From contig JANTGX010000037.1 in assembly GCA_024762755.1 (NCBI GenBank), positions 1 to 12,886 of the forward strand: 12,886 bases of DNA, given 5' to 3'. This document shows positions 1-7,239 of the stretch, piece after piece. This DNA comes from Gammaproteobacteria bacterium. GTDB taxonomy: Bacteria > Pseudomonadota > Gammaproteobacteria > SZUA-152. The notes beneath the pieces were generated by a model, which did not search any database, was not told the origin of the DNA, and saw nothing but the letters and a program-made list of their open reading frames with translations. Within the stretch, counting starts at the first letter, position 1. Each line of letters begins with the position of its first letter. The position numbers and the translations under genes are program-made.

Positions 1-7
1 TCGAGCA

Positions 8-2110
8 ATGAGCCGGTATCCGATCGACGCGCTGCTCCGTCCCCCCGTCGAGGCCTGGTCCGCGGCCGCCGCGGCGGTGAGTGCCGGCATCTGCCTGGCC
101 GCGCCCTGGGCGCTGTTCATGACCCCTGGTGTGGCCTACGGCGCGGCCGCCTTGCTCGGCCTGCTGGCCTTCCATCGGGGCCGCCAGGCCTGGCGCGTGA
201 TCCGCTACCAGCGGCACATGCGGTCGCTGCCGCGTTATGCCATCCGCGCCAGCAAGATCCCCTGGTCCCCGACCAAGCTGTTCCTCGGCCGCGGCTTCGA
301 GTGGGGCCAGGAGCACACCCAGCGCCTGCGCGACGCCATGCGGCCGAGCGCCGCGCCCTATATCGAACCCCACGCGACCGAGGCCTGGGTGCGCCGCCAC
401 GAGCCTGCCTGGGAACGCTCGCCATCCCTGCGCTGGCTGTATCGCCTGACGACCTGGGACAGTCCCCTCAACCCGGTGCGGCCTCCACCGCCGGTCGGCG
501 GCAAGCCGGTGCTGCACGCAGTCGAACCCGACGAGCAGGACGTCTGGATGCCGCTCGAGGAGCGCAACGGCCACACCCTGGTGTTGGGCACGACGCGGGT
601 CGGGAAGACCCGGCTCGCCGAGATCCTGATCACCCAGGACATCCGACGCGGCGATGTGACCATCGTCTTCGACCCCAAGGGCGATGCCGACCTGATGCGC
701 CGCTGCTACGCCGAGGCCAAACGCTCCGGCCGGCTCGATAACTTCTACATCTTCCACCTCGGCTATCCACACTTGTCGGCGCGCTACAACCCGGTCGGTG
801 AGTTCAGCCGGATCACCGAGGTGGCCAGCCGCATGGTCGGTCCCCTGCCCAACCAGGGCAACTCGGCCGCGTTCCGCGAGTTCGCCTGGCGATTCGCCAA
901 CATCGTCGCGCGCGCCCTGCACGAACTCGGACGCAAGCCGGACTACACCCTGATCGGGCGCTACGTGACCCACATCGAGCCGCTACTCGTCGAGTATTAC
1001 CACCATTGGCTCGAGACTGTGGCGCCCAAGGAATGGCGCGCGGGCGTGCGCGCCATCGAGGGCAACGATGGCTACTACAAGTCGCTGCCACTCGCCCTGC
1101 GCGGCCGCGACCGACACGCCCTCGCCCTGGTCGCCTACGCCAAGGAGAACGGCCTCTACGATCCGGTGGCCGACGGCCTGCGCGGCGCCTTCGAGTACGA
1201 CAAGACCTATTACGACAAGTTGACCTCCAACCTGCTGCCCCTGATCGAAAAACTGACCTCCGGTGAGATCGGCCAGCTGGTTGCGCCCGACTACGATGAC
1301 CCCAACGACCAACGGCCCATCCTCGACTGGTACAAGATCATCCGCGAGGGCGGCATCGTCTATGTGGGACTGGACGCGCTATCCGATGCCGAGGTCGCCT
1401 CGGCGGTCGGTAATTCCATGTTCGCCGACCTCACCTCGATCGCCGGTCGTCTCTACAAGCACGGCATCGACCACGGCCTCCCCGATGTGGGGGCACGGCC
1501 GAAGCCACGCATCTGCCTGCATGCCGACGAGTTCAACGAGCTGATCGGGGATGAGTTCATTCCGATGATCAATAAGGCCGGCGGCGCCGGCTTCCAGGTG
1601 ACCGCCTACACCCAAACCTGGTCGGACGTGGAGGCGCGAGTCGGCAACCGCGCCAAGGCCGGTCAGGTCGCGGGGAACTTCAACACTCTGGTGATGCTGC
1701 GGGTCAAGGAGCAGGCCACCGCCGAGATGCTGACCGAGCAACTCCCGACCGTGCAGGTGCATACCCTGATGCAGGTCTCCGGGGTGAACGATTCCTCGAA
1801 CCCGGAATCGGGTGTGGACTTCACCTCGCGCAACGAGGACCGCCTGACGACCGCCGAGGTCCCCATGCTGTCGGTCAACGAGGTGATGTCGCTGCCCAAG
1901 GGCCAGGCCTACGCCCTGGTCGAGGGCGGCCGGCTCTACAAGCTGCGGATGCCGCTGCCGGATACCGCCGCCGATCCGGCCCTGCCGGAGAATCTCGCGG
2001 CCATGGCCGAGGATATGGCGGGACGGTATCGGACCGCCGAGCATTGGTATGAGGATCCGGGCATCGGTCCTGTCCTCGAACGGCCGCAGGTCGCCGGAGG
2101 TGCGCAATGA
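8..2110 (+). CDS. traD: Type IV coupling protein TraD, SXT/TOL subfamily (TIGR03743-like)
   Basis: Inner-membrane hexameric ATPase (VirD4/TraG class) that should link the relaxase-bound DNA to the secretion channel. The 700-aa protein has two N-terminal membrane segments (about residues 17-38 and 41-55), then a cytoplasmic ATPase domain. Walker A is GTTRVGKT (194-201), and Walker B ends in the acidic pair of ICLHADE (D507, E508). A glutamine at about 536 in the segment AYTQTW fits the sensor motif of this superfamily. The N-terminus (short leader, DALLRPPVEAW, two helices, then RYQRHMRSLPRY) matches the family's usual beginning, so the gene looks complete although only 7 nt precede it and its ribosome binding site cannot be judged. 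It overlaps the next gene by ATGA. Family assignment is from recognised motifs and context, not a search. Confidence 0.95.
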   Translation: MSRYPIDALLRPPVEAWSAAAAAVSAGICLAAPWALFMTPGVAYGAAALLGLLAFHRGRQAWRVIRYQRHMRSLPRYAIRASKIPWSPTKLFLGRGFEWGQEHTQRLRDAMRPSAAPYIEPHATEAWVRRHEPAWERSPSLRWLYRLTTWDSPLNPVRPPPPVGGKPVLHAVEPDEQDVWMPLEERNGHTLVLGTTRVGKTRLAEILITQDIRRGDVTIVFDPKGDADLMRRCYAEAKRSGRLDNFYIFHLGYPHLSARYNPVGEFSRITEVASRMVGPLPNQGNSAAFREFAWRFANIVARALHELGRKPDYTLIGRYVTHIEPLLVEYYHHWLETVAPKEWRAGVRAIEGNDGYYKSLPLALRGRDRHALALVAYAKENGLYDPVADGLRGAFEYDKTYYDKLTSNLLPLIEKLTSGEIGQLVAPDYDDPNDQRPILDWYKIIREGGIVYVGLDALSDAEVASAVGNSMFADLTSIAGRLYKHGIDHGLPDVGARPKPRICLHADEFNELIGDEFIPMINKAGGAGFQVTAYTQTWSDVEARVGNRAKAGQVAGNFNTLVMLRVKEQATAEMLTEQLPTVQVHTLMQVSGVNDSSNPESGVDFTSRNEDRLTTAEVPMLSVNEVMSLPKGQAYALVEGGRLYKLRMPLPDTAADPALPENLAAMAEDMAGRYRTAEHWYEDPGIGPVLERPQVAGGAQ

Positions 2111-2853
2111 GCGCCGCCCAAGACACCCGTCCTGCGCCGCGTCATGCCGGGCAACAGACCAGCGAGCAGAGCCCTGGTCTGCTGCGGCGGATGTTGCAAT
2201 TGGTGTACTGGCTGTTGCTCGCCCTGATTTTCTCGATCCTGATCGAATGGATCGGTATGACGGTGTGGTGGCCCGAAGAGGGTGTGAACCACTCCTTGGA
2301 CATGCTCGAGGCCGAGATCGGCTATCTCTCCGGGGACCTGCGGCAGGGTCTGTTCGTGTCCGACACCGCAGGTTTCGCGCGGACCTTCGGGGAACAGGCC
2401 TACCATTGGCTGTGGCAACGCACCGGCCTCGAGGCCGCCGCCCTGTGGGCCGCGCAGACCCCGGCGCCGAACGGCTCGGCCCTCCAGGCCGGTGCGCACA
2501 GTCTCTACGCCTTGATCGCGGCGTATGTGGCGGCGGCGGCCAATATCACCCAGGTCTTCGCGGTGCGCCTGGCGGTGCTATCGCTGGCTATGCCGGCCTT
2601 CGTCCTGGCCTTGCTCGTCGGTGCCCTCGACGGGTTCGTGGCCCGCGACTTGCGTAAATGGTGCGGCGGGCGCGAGTCGAGCTATCTCTATCACCATGCG
2701 AAACGCTGGATCTGGCCGGTCTTCATCGGCGCCTGGGTGTTCTACCTGTCGCTTCCGACGAGCATCCATCCCGCGTTCTCGATCCTTCCGTTCGCCGCGC
2801 TACTCGGCCTGCTGGTGGCGGTGACCGCCTCCACGTTCAAGAAATATCTGTAG
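2107..2853 (+). CDS. ICE membrane protein, TIGR03747 / PFL_4697 family
   Basis: A 248-aa polytopic inner-membrane protein found next to traD in genomic-island-type ICEs; its precise role is not known to me. A hydrophilic N-terminus precedes one membrane helix (about 29-53). A periplasm-sized loop follows, rich in Glu, Leu and Trp, then more helices at about 151-177, 201-218 and 224-242, with a possible further one at 134-147. The segment GALDGFVARDLRKWCGGRES and the following SSYLYHHAKRW are the parts I recognise as family-typical. The ATG overlaps the traD stop (ATGA) and has GGAGG at 2096-2100, six bases upstream, so translation is probably coupled to traD. Position beside the coupling protein suggests a role as its membrane partner; that is inference. 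Confidence 0.9.
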   Translation: MSAAQDTRPAPRHAGQQTSEQSPGLLRRMLQLVYWLLLALIFSILIEWIGMTVWWPEEGVNHSLDMLEAEIGYLSGDLRQGLFVSDTAGFARTFGEQAYHWLWQRTGLEAAALWAAQTPAPNGSALQAGAHSLYALIAAYVAAAANITQVFAVRLAVLSLAMPAFVLALLVGALDGFVARDLRKWCGGRESSYLYHHAKRWIWPVFIGAWVFYLSLPTSIHPAFSILPFAALLGLLVAVTASTFKKYL

Positions 2854-2861
2854 GAGCTGCC

Positions 2862-3152
2862 ATGAGAAAAATCGCCATTCCGATTCTCCTTGCGACGCTG
2901 ATTCCGGCAGGGTCCGCCAGCGCCGAGACCGAGCGAGACTACCTCGCCCGCATCGCCCATGAGATCGATGCCCTCGCGCCCCTGATCGACAAGGCCGAGG
3001 CCCGTGCCGACAAGGCGGCGCGGATTCGGTTTCGCTACGACTGGCTGCGGCGCGATCTGCAGCGGATCCGCGAAGGAGTGATCGAGCACGCCACCGCCGA
3101 TCAGGCCGCGCCGCGCCAATACCCGCCGCTGCGTGGCGACTACCGCCGCTAA
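2862..3152 (+). CDS. RAQPRD-family ICE protein (TIGR01690-like)
   Basis: A 96-aa exported protein with a signal peptide (MRKIAIPILL start, likely cleaved after ASA near residue 21). The mature part is a short, highly charged helical domain of unknown function. It is recognised by the pattern YDWLRRDLQRIREG (59-72) followed by the C-terminal PPLRGDYRR (88-96). The motif that names the family lies just before this, but here it reads QAAPRQ (81-86) instead of RAQPRD. The gene starts 8 nt after the preceding stop; the purine-rich TAGGAG spanning that stop (2851-2856) is its ribosome binding site. It is a small constant member of the transfer cluster in this ICE class, placed just before the small membrane and pilin-like genes. 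Confidence 0.88.
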   Translation: MRKIAIPILLATLIPAGSASAETERDYLARIAHEIDALAPLIDKAEARADKAARIRFRYDWLRRDLQRIREGVIEHATADQAAPRQYPPLRGDYRR

Positions 3153-3156
3153 GGAG
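3151..3156 (+). promoter_or_regulatory. Ribosome binding site AAGGAG fixing the start of the 3163 gene
   Basis: AAGGAG overlaps the stop codon of the RAQPRD gene and lies 6 nt before the ATG at 3163. It supports that ATG over an in-frame GTG at 3133, which would lie inside the RAQPRD coding sequence. Confidence 0.75.
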
Positions 3157-3162
3157 CGATCG

Positions 3163-3399
3163 ATGACCCCGGCACAGAGCGCGGCATTTTCGGCAGCCAA
3201 TGGTGGGTGGTCCGCCGCGAACCTCTCCATCTTGATCGGCAGCATATTCGTGGTGCTGGTCTTCATTTGGGGGGCCTGGCTGACCGTGAGAACGATCTCC
3301 GCAATCTACAAGGGCAACGCCCGCGAGATCGATTTTGTGTGGGTCGGCCTCCGCGCCTCGGCGGTGATCGCCCTGGCGATGTGGTGGGTAAACACCTGA
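3163..3399 (+). CDS. Small two-helix ICE membrane protein, TIGR03758 / PFL_4701 family
   Basis: A 78-aa protein with two membrane helices (about 20-42 and 60-75) joined by a short basic and polar loop (YKGNAREID). The pattern IWGAWLTVRTISAIYKGN and the C-terminal ALAMWWVNT fit the PFL_4701 family of ICE proteins. Its size and two-helix hairpin resemble VirB2/TrbC-type pilins or small channel subunits, but there is no clear cleaved signal peptide and its role is not established as far as I know. The ATG at 3163 is chosen because of the AAGGAG six bases upstream; a longer version from GTG 3133 would overlap the previous gene. Stop codons are doubled (TGATGA). It is followed by the only sizeable intergenic gap in the window. 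Confidence 0.87.
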   Translation: MTPAQSAAFSAANGGWSAANLSILIGSIFVVLVFIWGAWLTVRTISAIYKGNAREIDFVWVGLRASAVIALAMWWVNT

Positions 3400-3404
3400 T
3401 GACT

Positions 3405-3431
3405 TCGAGCCGGATGCCCGCCCCGGCTCGA
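3405..3431 (+). terminator. Intergenic stem-loop before the pilin-like gene
   Basis: A perfect 9-bp stem (TCGAGCCGG at 3405-3413 pairing with CCGGCTCGA at 3423-3431) encloses a 9-nt loop. It lies 6 nt after the TGA of the 3163 gene and 51 nt before the next ATG. The 3' flank is TTCTCTCACT rather than a run of T, so it is a weak or partial intrinsic terminator at best. It could equally be an RNA-stabilising or processing hairpin that sets different levels for upstream and downstream genes. The rest of the gap (3432-3482) holds the GGAGGA ribosome binding site at 3469-3474 for the next gene; I see no convincing -35/-10 promoter there. Confidence 0.55.
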
Positions 3432-3482
3432 TTCTCTCACTCGTGCGGGCATGTCGTTCAACACACTTGGAGGAATCGAACG

Positions 3483-3848
3483 ATGCAAACGATGCAAAAA
3501 CTGAAAGCCAGACTGTCTCACTGGTGGTATGCCGCAGGCGCCGCTGTCGCACTGGCCCCGGCCTCGGCCCTGGCCGCAGTGCCTTCGCCGCCGGCTCCCT
3601 CGACCAGCCCGAAAGCCAACGATGCCATCGCCTGGTTCAAGGGTGTGTTCGAGGATCTATCGGAGGTCGGTATCCTCATCGTGGGCGTGCTCCTGTTCAT
3701 GATCGGCGCAGTGGGCATGATCTGGGCAGTAGTGCAGGTGTTGAGCAACAAGGGCACCATCGGCGATATGGCCAGGATCGGGTTGGTCTCGGCCGGCGGT
3801 ATCGCCTTCGGCACCTACCTGCTGACCCAGGCCACCGGCATCATCTGA
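3483..3848 (+). CDS. Pilin-like ICE membrane protein, TIGR03745 / PFL_4702 family
   Basis: A 121-aa protein with a basic N-terminus and signal peptide (hydrophobic core about 16-30, likely cut after ALAA near residue 32). A Pro/Ser-rich segment (33-44) follows, then two membrane helices (about 61-85 and 98-117) separated by SNKGTIGDMAR. This plan matches VirB2/TraA-type pilin subunits, which form the conjugative pilus after cleavage, so I infer it is the pilin or a pilin-like subunit; the PFL_4702 family itself is described only as an ICE membrane protein. The start has GGAGGA at 3469-3474. It is preceded by an 83-nt gap with a hairpin, unlike the other junctions, and followed one base later by the next gene. 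Confidence 0.88.
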   Translation: MQTMQKLKARLSHWWYAAGAAVALAPASALAAVPSPPAPSTSPKANDAIAWFKGVFEDLSEVGILIVGVLLFMIGAVGMIWAVVQVLSNKGTIGDMARIGLVSAGGIAFGTYLLTQATGII

Positions 3849-3849
3849 T

Positions 3850-4254
3850 ATGCGCGAACACGCCGGAACGGAGGATCCGGGTAGCGCCTACGGGGTGCTT
3901 GCCGACCGCGTGGACGGCGAGCCCCCGGCCATCCTGGGACTGACCACGACCGAGGTGCTGATGGTCTCGATCGGCGTCGGCCTGGGCCTGCTGCCGCTGG
4001 TGCTATTGATCAGCCTGGCCGTCGGCCTCGGTCCTGTCGCCCTGTCGCTGACCGGGTTCTTCTTCCTCGGCGGCGTATACGCCGGATCCGTGGTGCTGCG
4101 CCGCCTCAAACGCGGTCGCCCACAGGGTTACTACCAGGTGATGTTCAGCGTGCTGATGCAACGCCTGTTCGGTGGCAACACCTTCCTTTTACGCAATGGC
4201 CCCTGGTCCATCGGCCGGACCGGCCATGGTCCTTCTGCAAGGAAATCCCGATGA
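3850..4254 (+). CDS. TraL/VirB3-like conjugal transfer protein, TIGR03750 family
   Basis: A 134-aa inner-membrane protein. The N-terminal pattern LADRVDGEPPAILGLTTTEV (18-37) is followed by two close membrane helices (about 36-58 and 62-84). A basic stretch (RRLKRGRPQGYYQ) and a soluble C-terminal tail come after. This short N-terminus, paired helices and basic exit resemble TraL/VirB3 subunits, which anchor the assembly ATPase at the inner membrane in other type IV systems; that equivalence is inference from topology. The ATG lies one base after the previous stop (TGATATG), so it is probably translated by reinitiation; no strong ribosome binding site is seen. It overlaps the next gene by ATGA. 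Confidence 0.87.
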   Translation: MREHAGTEDPGSAYGVLADRVDGEPPAILGLTTTEVLMVSIGVGLGLLPLVLLISLAVGLGPVALSLTGFFFLGGVYAGSVVLRRLKRGRPQGYYQVMFSVLMQRLFGGNTFLLRNGPWSIGRTGHGPSARKSR

Positions 4255-4892
4255 TCTCGCGCTATCGACACGAAATCGACAACGCCAGGGCCCACATCAT
4301 CAGCCTGTGGCTGGTCATCATGCTGCTCGCCGCCTTCCTGGCCTATGCCTTTTGGGGTTGGTCCCAGGCGCCGAAACAGATCGATGTCCATGTGCCCCCG
4401 GATCTTTCCGCGGGCGCGACGCTGCATATCAACGAGATCCCCAAGCCGAATGTCTACACCTTCGCCTTCTACATGTGGCAGCAGATCAACCGCTGGCCGG
4501 AGAATGGCGACAAGGACTATCCCAAACGCCTGTATCAGTTTGCGGCCTATCTGACGCCGAATTTCATGGCCCACCTCGAGCGCGACATGAAGCGGCGGGG
4601 ACGCCAGGGCGAGCTGGCCGGGCGGGTCCGCGCCCTGCTCGAGACCCCTGGCCAATCCTACGCAGAAACCCGCGTCCGCCAGATCGCCGACGGCGTGTGG
4701 GAGGTCACCCTCGATACCACCGTCAACGAGACGGTGAACGGTCTACAGGTCAAGCACACCCGGATCGTCTGGCCGCTGCGCGTGGTGCGCTACGACGTGG
4801 ATCGCGAACGCAACCCCTGGGGCCTGGCCATCGACGGATTCTTTGGTAAAGGCCCCTACAAAGTCACCGAAACGCAGGAGGATGCCTCATGA
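4251..4892 (+). CDS. TraE/VirB8-like ICE protein, TIGR03746 / PFL_4703 family
   Basis: A 213-aa bitopic inner-membrane protein. A short cytoplasmic N-terminus (MISRYRHEIDNARAH) precedes one membrane helix (about 16-36), and the rest (about 175 residues) is periplasmic. Segments such as NVYTFAFYMWQQINRWPENG and, near the end, RNPWGLAIDGFF are family-typical. One helix plus a periplasmic domain of this size is the TraE/VirB8 plan, the assembly factor that bridges inner-membrane and core complexes; this is inference from architecture and gene order. The ATG overlaps the previous stop (ATGA) and has AAGGA at 4239-4243. It overlaps the following gene by another ATGA, giving a TraL-E-K-B order like that of F-type systems. 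Confidence 0.88.
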   Translation: MISRYRHEIDNARAHIISLWLVIMLLAAFLAYAFWGWSQAPKQIDVHVPPDLSAGATLHINEIPKPNVYTFAFYMWQQINRWPENGDKDYPKRLYQFAAYLTPNFMAHLERDMKRRGRQGELAGRVRALLETPGQSYAETRVRQIADGVWEVTLDTTVNETVNGLQVKHTRIVWPLRVVRYDVDRERNPWGLAIDGFFGKGPYKVTETQEDAS

Positions 4893-5812
4893 ACGGCCTC
4901 AAAGCATGGCTCATGGCGGCGCTTTTCACCCTCGCCACCGCGCCCGCCGCCTGGAGTGCCGAAACCCAAGCGGCCGATGCCGCGGCCGAGCCTGGGTCTG
5001 GCGGCGAGGCGACCGAAACGATCGTCTGGCGCGGCGTTCCGATACCGGTCGATCTGCACCTCGGCGCCGAGCGCATCGTGGCGCTGCCGGGCGCCCACAC
5101 GATACGCGCCGGACTGCTGGGCGGGCCGGTGCCCGGCCTGCGCATTCAGGTGCTGGGCAACCGCGCTTACCTGCTCGCGAAAAAACCCTTTGCCGCCACC
5201 CGGTTGCTCTTGCAGGCCGATAATGGTCAGTCGGTGTTGCTGGACCTGGCCGCCGACAAGCGGTTCCCTGCAGGTCCGGCGCTGTCGGTGCTGACCCCAA
5301 CGACGGCAGGTGCCCAGGCGCCGGTTGCGCAGACGCCGCAGGCCCCAAGCGCCTCCCCAACGACGGCCGGTCCCCAGCCAGTCGGCTATGTCGCCCTGGT
5401 TCGTCACGCCGCCCAATCGTTGTATGCCCCGCCGCGACTAATACCACGCTCGCGCGCCATCGTCCGGGCACCGCTACGCATCCGCGAGTCCATTCCGCTG
5501 CTGCGCGGCGGGGCCATCGAGGCGACTCCGGTGGCGAGCTGGCGGGCCAATGGACCCGACGGACCGCTCTGGATTACCGCCTGCCGGCTACAGAACCGGA
5601 CCAATGATCCAGTGATCCTCGATCCGCGCGACCTGCGCGGTGCCTGGCTGGCGGCCAGCTTCCAGCACGCACGGCTCAGCCCCCATGGCAAGACGACCGA
5701 CACGACCACGGCCTATGTGGTCTCCTCGCGTCGCTTCGGGCAGGCCATCGGCGCTTGGCTTGCCGAACCGCGGTCGTTGGCATCGGCCCGCACAGGAGGG
5801 TCGCCGCGATGA
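4889..5812 (+). CDS. TraK-like periplasmic ICE protein, TIGR03749 / PFL_4704 family
   Basis: A 307-aa secreted protein with a signal peptide (MNGLKAWLMA start, predicted cut after AWSA at residue 24). The N-terminal domain (about 40-130) contains VWRGVPIPVDLHLGAER and a beta-rich pattern. A Pro/Ala/Thr/Gln-rich linker (about 135-168) follows, then a C-terminal domain (about 170-290) with the segment CRLQNRTNDPVILDPRDLRG. Place and architecture fit TraK/VirB9-type core-complex proteins, which bind the lipoprotein and the VirB10-like protein at the outer membrane; that role is inferred. The linker contains an almost exact duplication (PTTAGAQ and PTTAGPQ). The start overlaps the previous stop (ATGA) with AGGAGGA at 4877-4883. 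Confidence 0.88.
   Translation: MNGLKAWLMAALFTLATAPAAWSAETQAADAAAEPGSGGEATETIVWRGVPIPVDLHLGAERIVALPGAHTIRAGLLGGPVPGLRIQVLGNRAYLLAKKPFAATRLLLQADNGQSVLLDLAADKRFPAGPALSVLTPTTAGAQAPVAQTPQAPSASPTTAGPQPVGYVALVRHAAQSLYAPPRLIPRSRAIVRAPLRIRESIPLLRGGAIEATPVASWRANGPDGPLWITACRLQNRTNDPVILDPRDLRGAWLAASFQHARLSPHGKTTDTTTAYVVSSRRFGQAIGAWLAEPRSLASARTGGSPR
5295..5377 (+). repeat. Two 23-nt direct repeats in the TraK-like linker
   Basis: The 23-nt units at 5295-5317 and 5355-5377 differ at two positions and are spaced exactly 60 nt apart, so the reading frame is kept. They encode PTTAGAQ (137-143) and PTTAGPQ (157-163) within a Pro/Ala-rich linker, pointing to an internal duplication of one 20-codon unit whose intervening part has diverged. 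Confidence 0.8.
5794..5800 (+). promoter_or_regulatory. Ribosome binding site AGGAGGG fixing the start at 5809
   Basis: A strong Shine-Dalgarno sequence 8 nt before the ATG at 5809. It argues against an in-frame upstream start at 5755, which would add a leader without membrane character inside the preceding gene. Confidence 0.8.
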
Positions 5813-7239
5813 CCATGAACCGCTTGATCCCCATCATCGGGGCCCTGGTGCTGCTGATCGCCGTGGTCGTCGTCATCAAGAGCGGCCAGCGGAAACCCGA
5901 GCCCGCGATGCTCGGCGAGTTACCGACGGCCCCGAAGCCCGACGCGGACACGCCTGCCGATACAGTGCGCTCGCTCTCGGCGCAGGTCGCCGAGCTGGTC
6001 GATCAGACCAAGCAGTTGACCGAAGAGAACCAACGCCTGCGCGAACAGAACGCCAATCTTCGGCAGAACGAGGACCGGATCGTGAACAAGGTCCAGGCCA
6101 AGGTCGCCGATGACCTGTCCCGCAAGGGACAACAGGACAACCGCGCGCTCTCGTCCTTGCAGGCCGAGATCGACCGGCTGCGCAACCGTTTGACGGAAGT
6201 GGGCACCCAGGCGATGAACCTCCCGAAACCTACCAGCGGCCCAAGCCAGGGAGGCGATATGCCCATCGGCTTCGGCCTCGAGGGCGCGACCGGCGCGGTC
6301 CATTGGATCGAGCCGATCGATGCAGTCCCCGGCGCGGCCAAGGCGCCCGAGATCGCGGCCAACGGCGCGGCCGGCAGCTCCCTGTTGTGGCCTGGCGGCA
6401 AGCCGCAAAGCGTCACCGCAGGTCAGCCGCAAGGCGTGCTCGAGAAAGTGGCGCATCGGGCGGCCTCACGAGTCGAGGCCGCCGCCGAGATCGAACCGGT
6501 CTATACCCTGCCCGCCAATGCGACCCTGATCGGCTCGACCGCCTTCAGCGCCCTGGTCGGGCGCGTCCCGGTCGGCGGCCAGGTCCAGGATCCGATGCCC
6601 ATCAAGGTCCTGGTGGGGGCCGACAACCTCGCCGCCAATGGCCATCACATCCCTGGCCTGGAGGGCATGGTCCTGTCCGGCTATGCCATCGGCGACTGGA
6701 CCCTCTCATGCGTGCGCGGAAAGCTCACCAGCGCGACTTTCGTGTTCGAAGACGGCCATGTCCTCACCTTCGGCGAGCGCAAGCCCGGACAAGGCGGCAA
6801 GGACAAGGAGGAGGCCATCGGCTGGATCTCCGACAAATTCGGTGTGCCGTGTATCAGCGGCAAGAAGATCACTAACGCGCCCGCCTTCCTGAGCCAGCGC
6901 GTCGGTTTGACCGCCCTCGGCGCGGCCGCCGAAGCGGCGGCCGCATCACAGACCACCACCAGCACCGCCCTCGACGGAGCGGTGGCATCGAGTTCGGTCA
7001 CCGGCAAGAAGGGGCCGTATGTCCTGGGCAAGACCGTCTCCAGCGGCACCCAGGAGATCACCAACTGGCTGGATCAGCGCATGGCCAACTCCTTCGACGC
7101 CATCTTCGCACCGGCCGGTACCGAGGTGGAGGTGCATTTGGATGTGACCCTGCCCATCGACTACGACCCGGCCGGGCGAATGCTCGATCACCGCACCGCA
7201 CGCGCCGGACAAGGAGGCCCCTATGGCTATCTGGACTAA
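5809..7239 (+). CDS. TraB/VirB10-like ICE protein, TIGR03752 / PFL_4705 family
   Basis: A 476-aa bitopic protein. One N-terminal membrane helix (about 6-24) is followed by a short Pro-rich stretch (30-49) and a strongly predicted coiled coil (about 52-131, containing LTEENQRLREQNANLRQNE). A periplasmic domain (about 235-476) comes after. TraB/VirB10 proteins have this helix, coiled coil or Pro-rich region and C-terminal barrel domain, spanning inner membrane to outer-membrane core and sensing ATPase activity. Two cysteines, C301 (TLSCVRG) and C348 (GVPCISG), could form a disulfide. An Ala-rich stretch lies at about 371-382. The chosen ATG overlaps the previous stop (ATGA) and has AGGAGGG eight bases upstream. 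The end overlaps the lipoprotein gene by 17 nt. Confidence 0.9.
   Translation: MTMNRLIPIIGALVLLIAVVVVIKSGQRKPEPAMLGELPTAPKPDADTPADTVRSLSAQVAELVDQTKQLTEENQRLREQNANLRQNEDRIVNKVQAKVADDLSRKGQQDNRALSSLQAEIDRLRNRLTEVGTQAMNLPKPTSGPSQGGDMPIGFGLEGATGAVHWIEPIDAVPGAAKAPEIAANGAAGSSLLWPGGKPQSVTAGQPQGVLEKVAHRAASRVEAAAEIEPVYTLPANATLIGSTAFSALVGRVPVGGQVQDPMPIKVLVGADNLAANGHHIPGLEGMVLSGYAIGDWTLSCVRGKLTSATFVFEDGHVLTFGERKPGQGGKDKEEAIGWISDKFGVPCISGKKITNAPAFLSQRVGLTALGAAAEAAAASQTTTSTALDGAVASSSVTGKKGPYVLGKTVSSGTQEITNWLDQRMANSFDAIFAPAGTEVEVHLDVTLPIDYDPAGRMLDHRTARAGQGGPYGYLD
6922..6944. repeat. 10-bp perfect GC-only inverted repeat inside the TraB-like gene
   Basis: GCGGCCGCCG (6922-6931) and its exact reverse complement (6935-6944) are separated by three bases. 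The site encodes the Ala/Glu-rich stretch AAAEAAAA, so GC-rich alanine codons explain it at least partly. It could still form a very stable hairpin in the mRNA. Confidence 0.6.

Noticed and set aside
1379..2499. Long minus-strand open frames (242 and 187 codons) opposite traD and the 2107 gene
   Set aside because: They lie opposite strongly supported genes and have Gly/Arg/His-rich products. These are typical antisense shadows in high-GC sequence.
3133..3399. Longer version of the TIGR03758 gene starting at GTG 3133
   Set aside because: It would overlap the end of the RAQPRD gene, while ATG 3163 has AAGGAG at the right distance.
3432..3482. Possible promoter before the pilin-like gene
   Set aside because: No pair of -35 and -10 hexamers at suitable spacing could be recognised; only the ribosome binding site is clear.
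5755..5811. Upstream start for the TraB-like gene at 5755
   Set aside because: The extra 18 residues lie inside the preceding gene and lack a suitable ribosome binding site; ATG 5809 has AGGAGGG and the common ATGA overlap.
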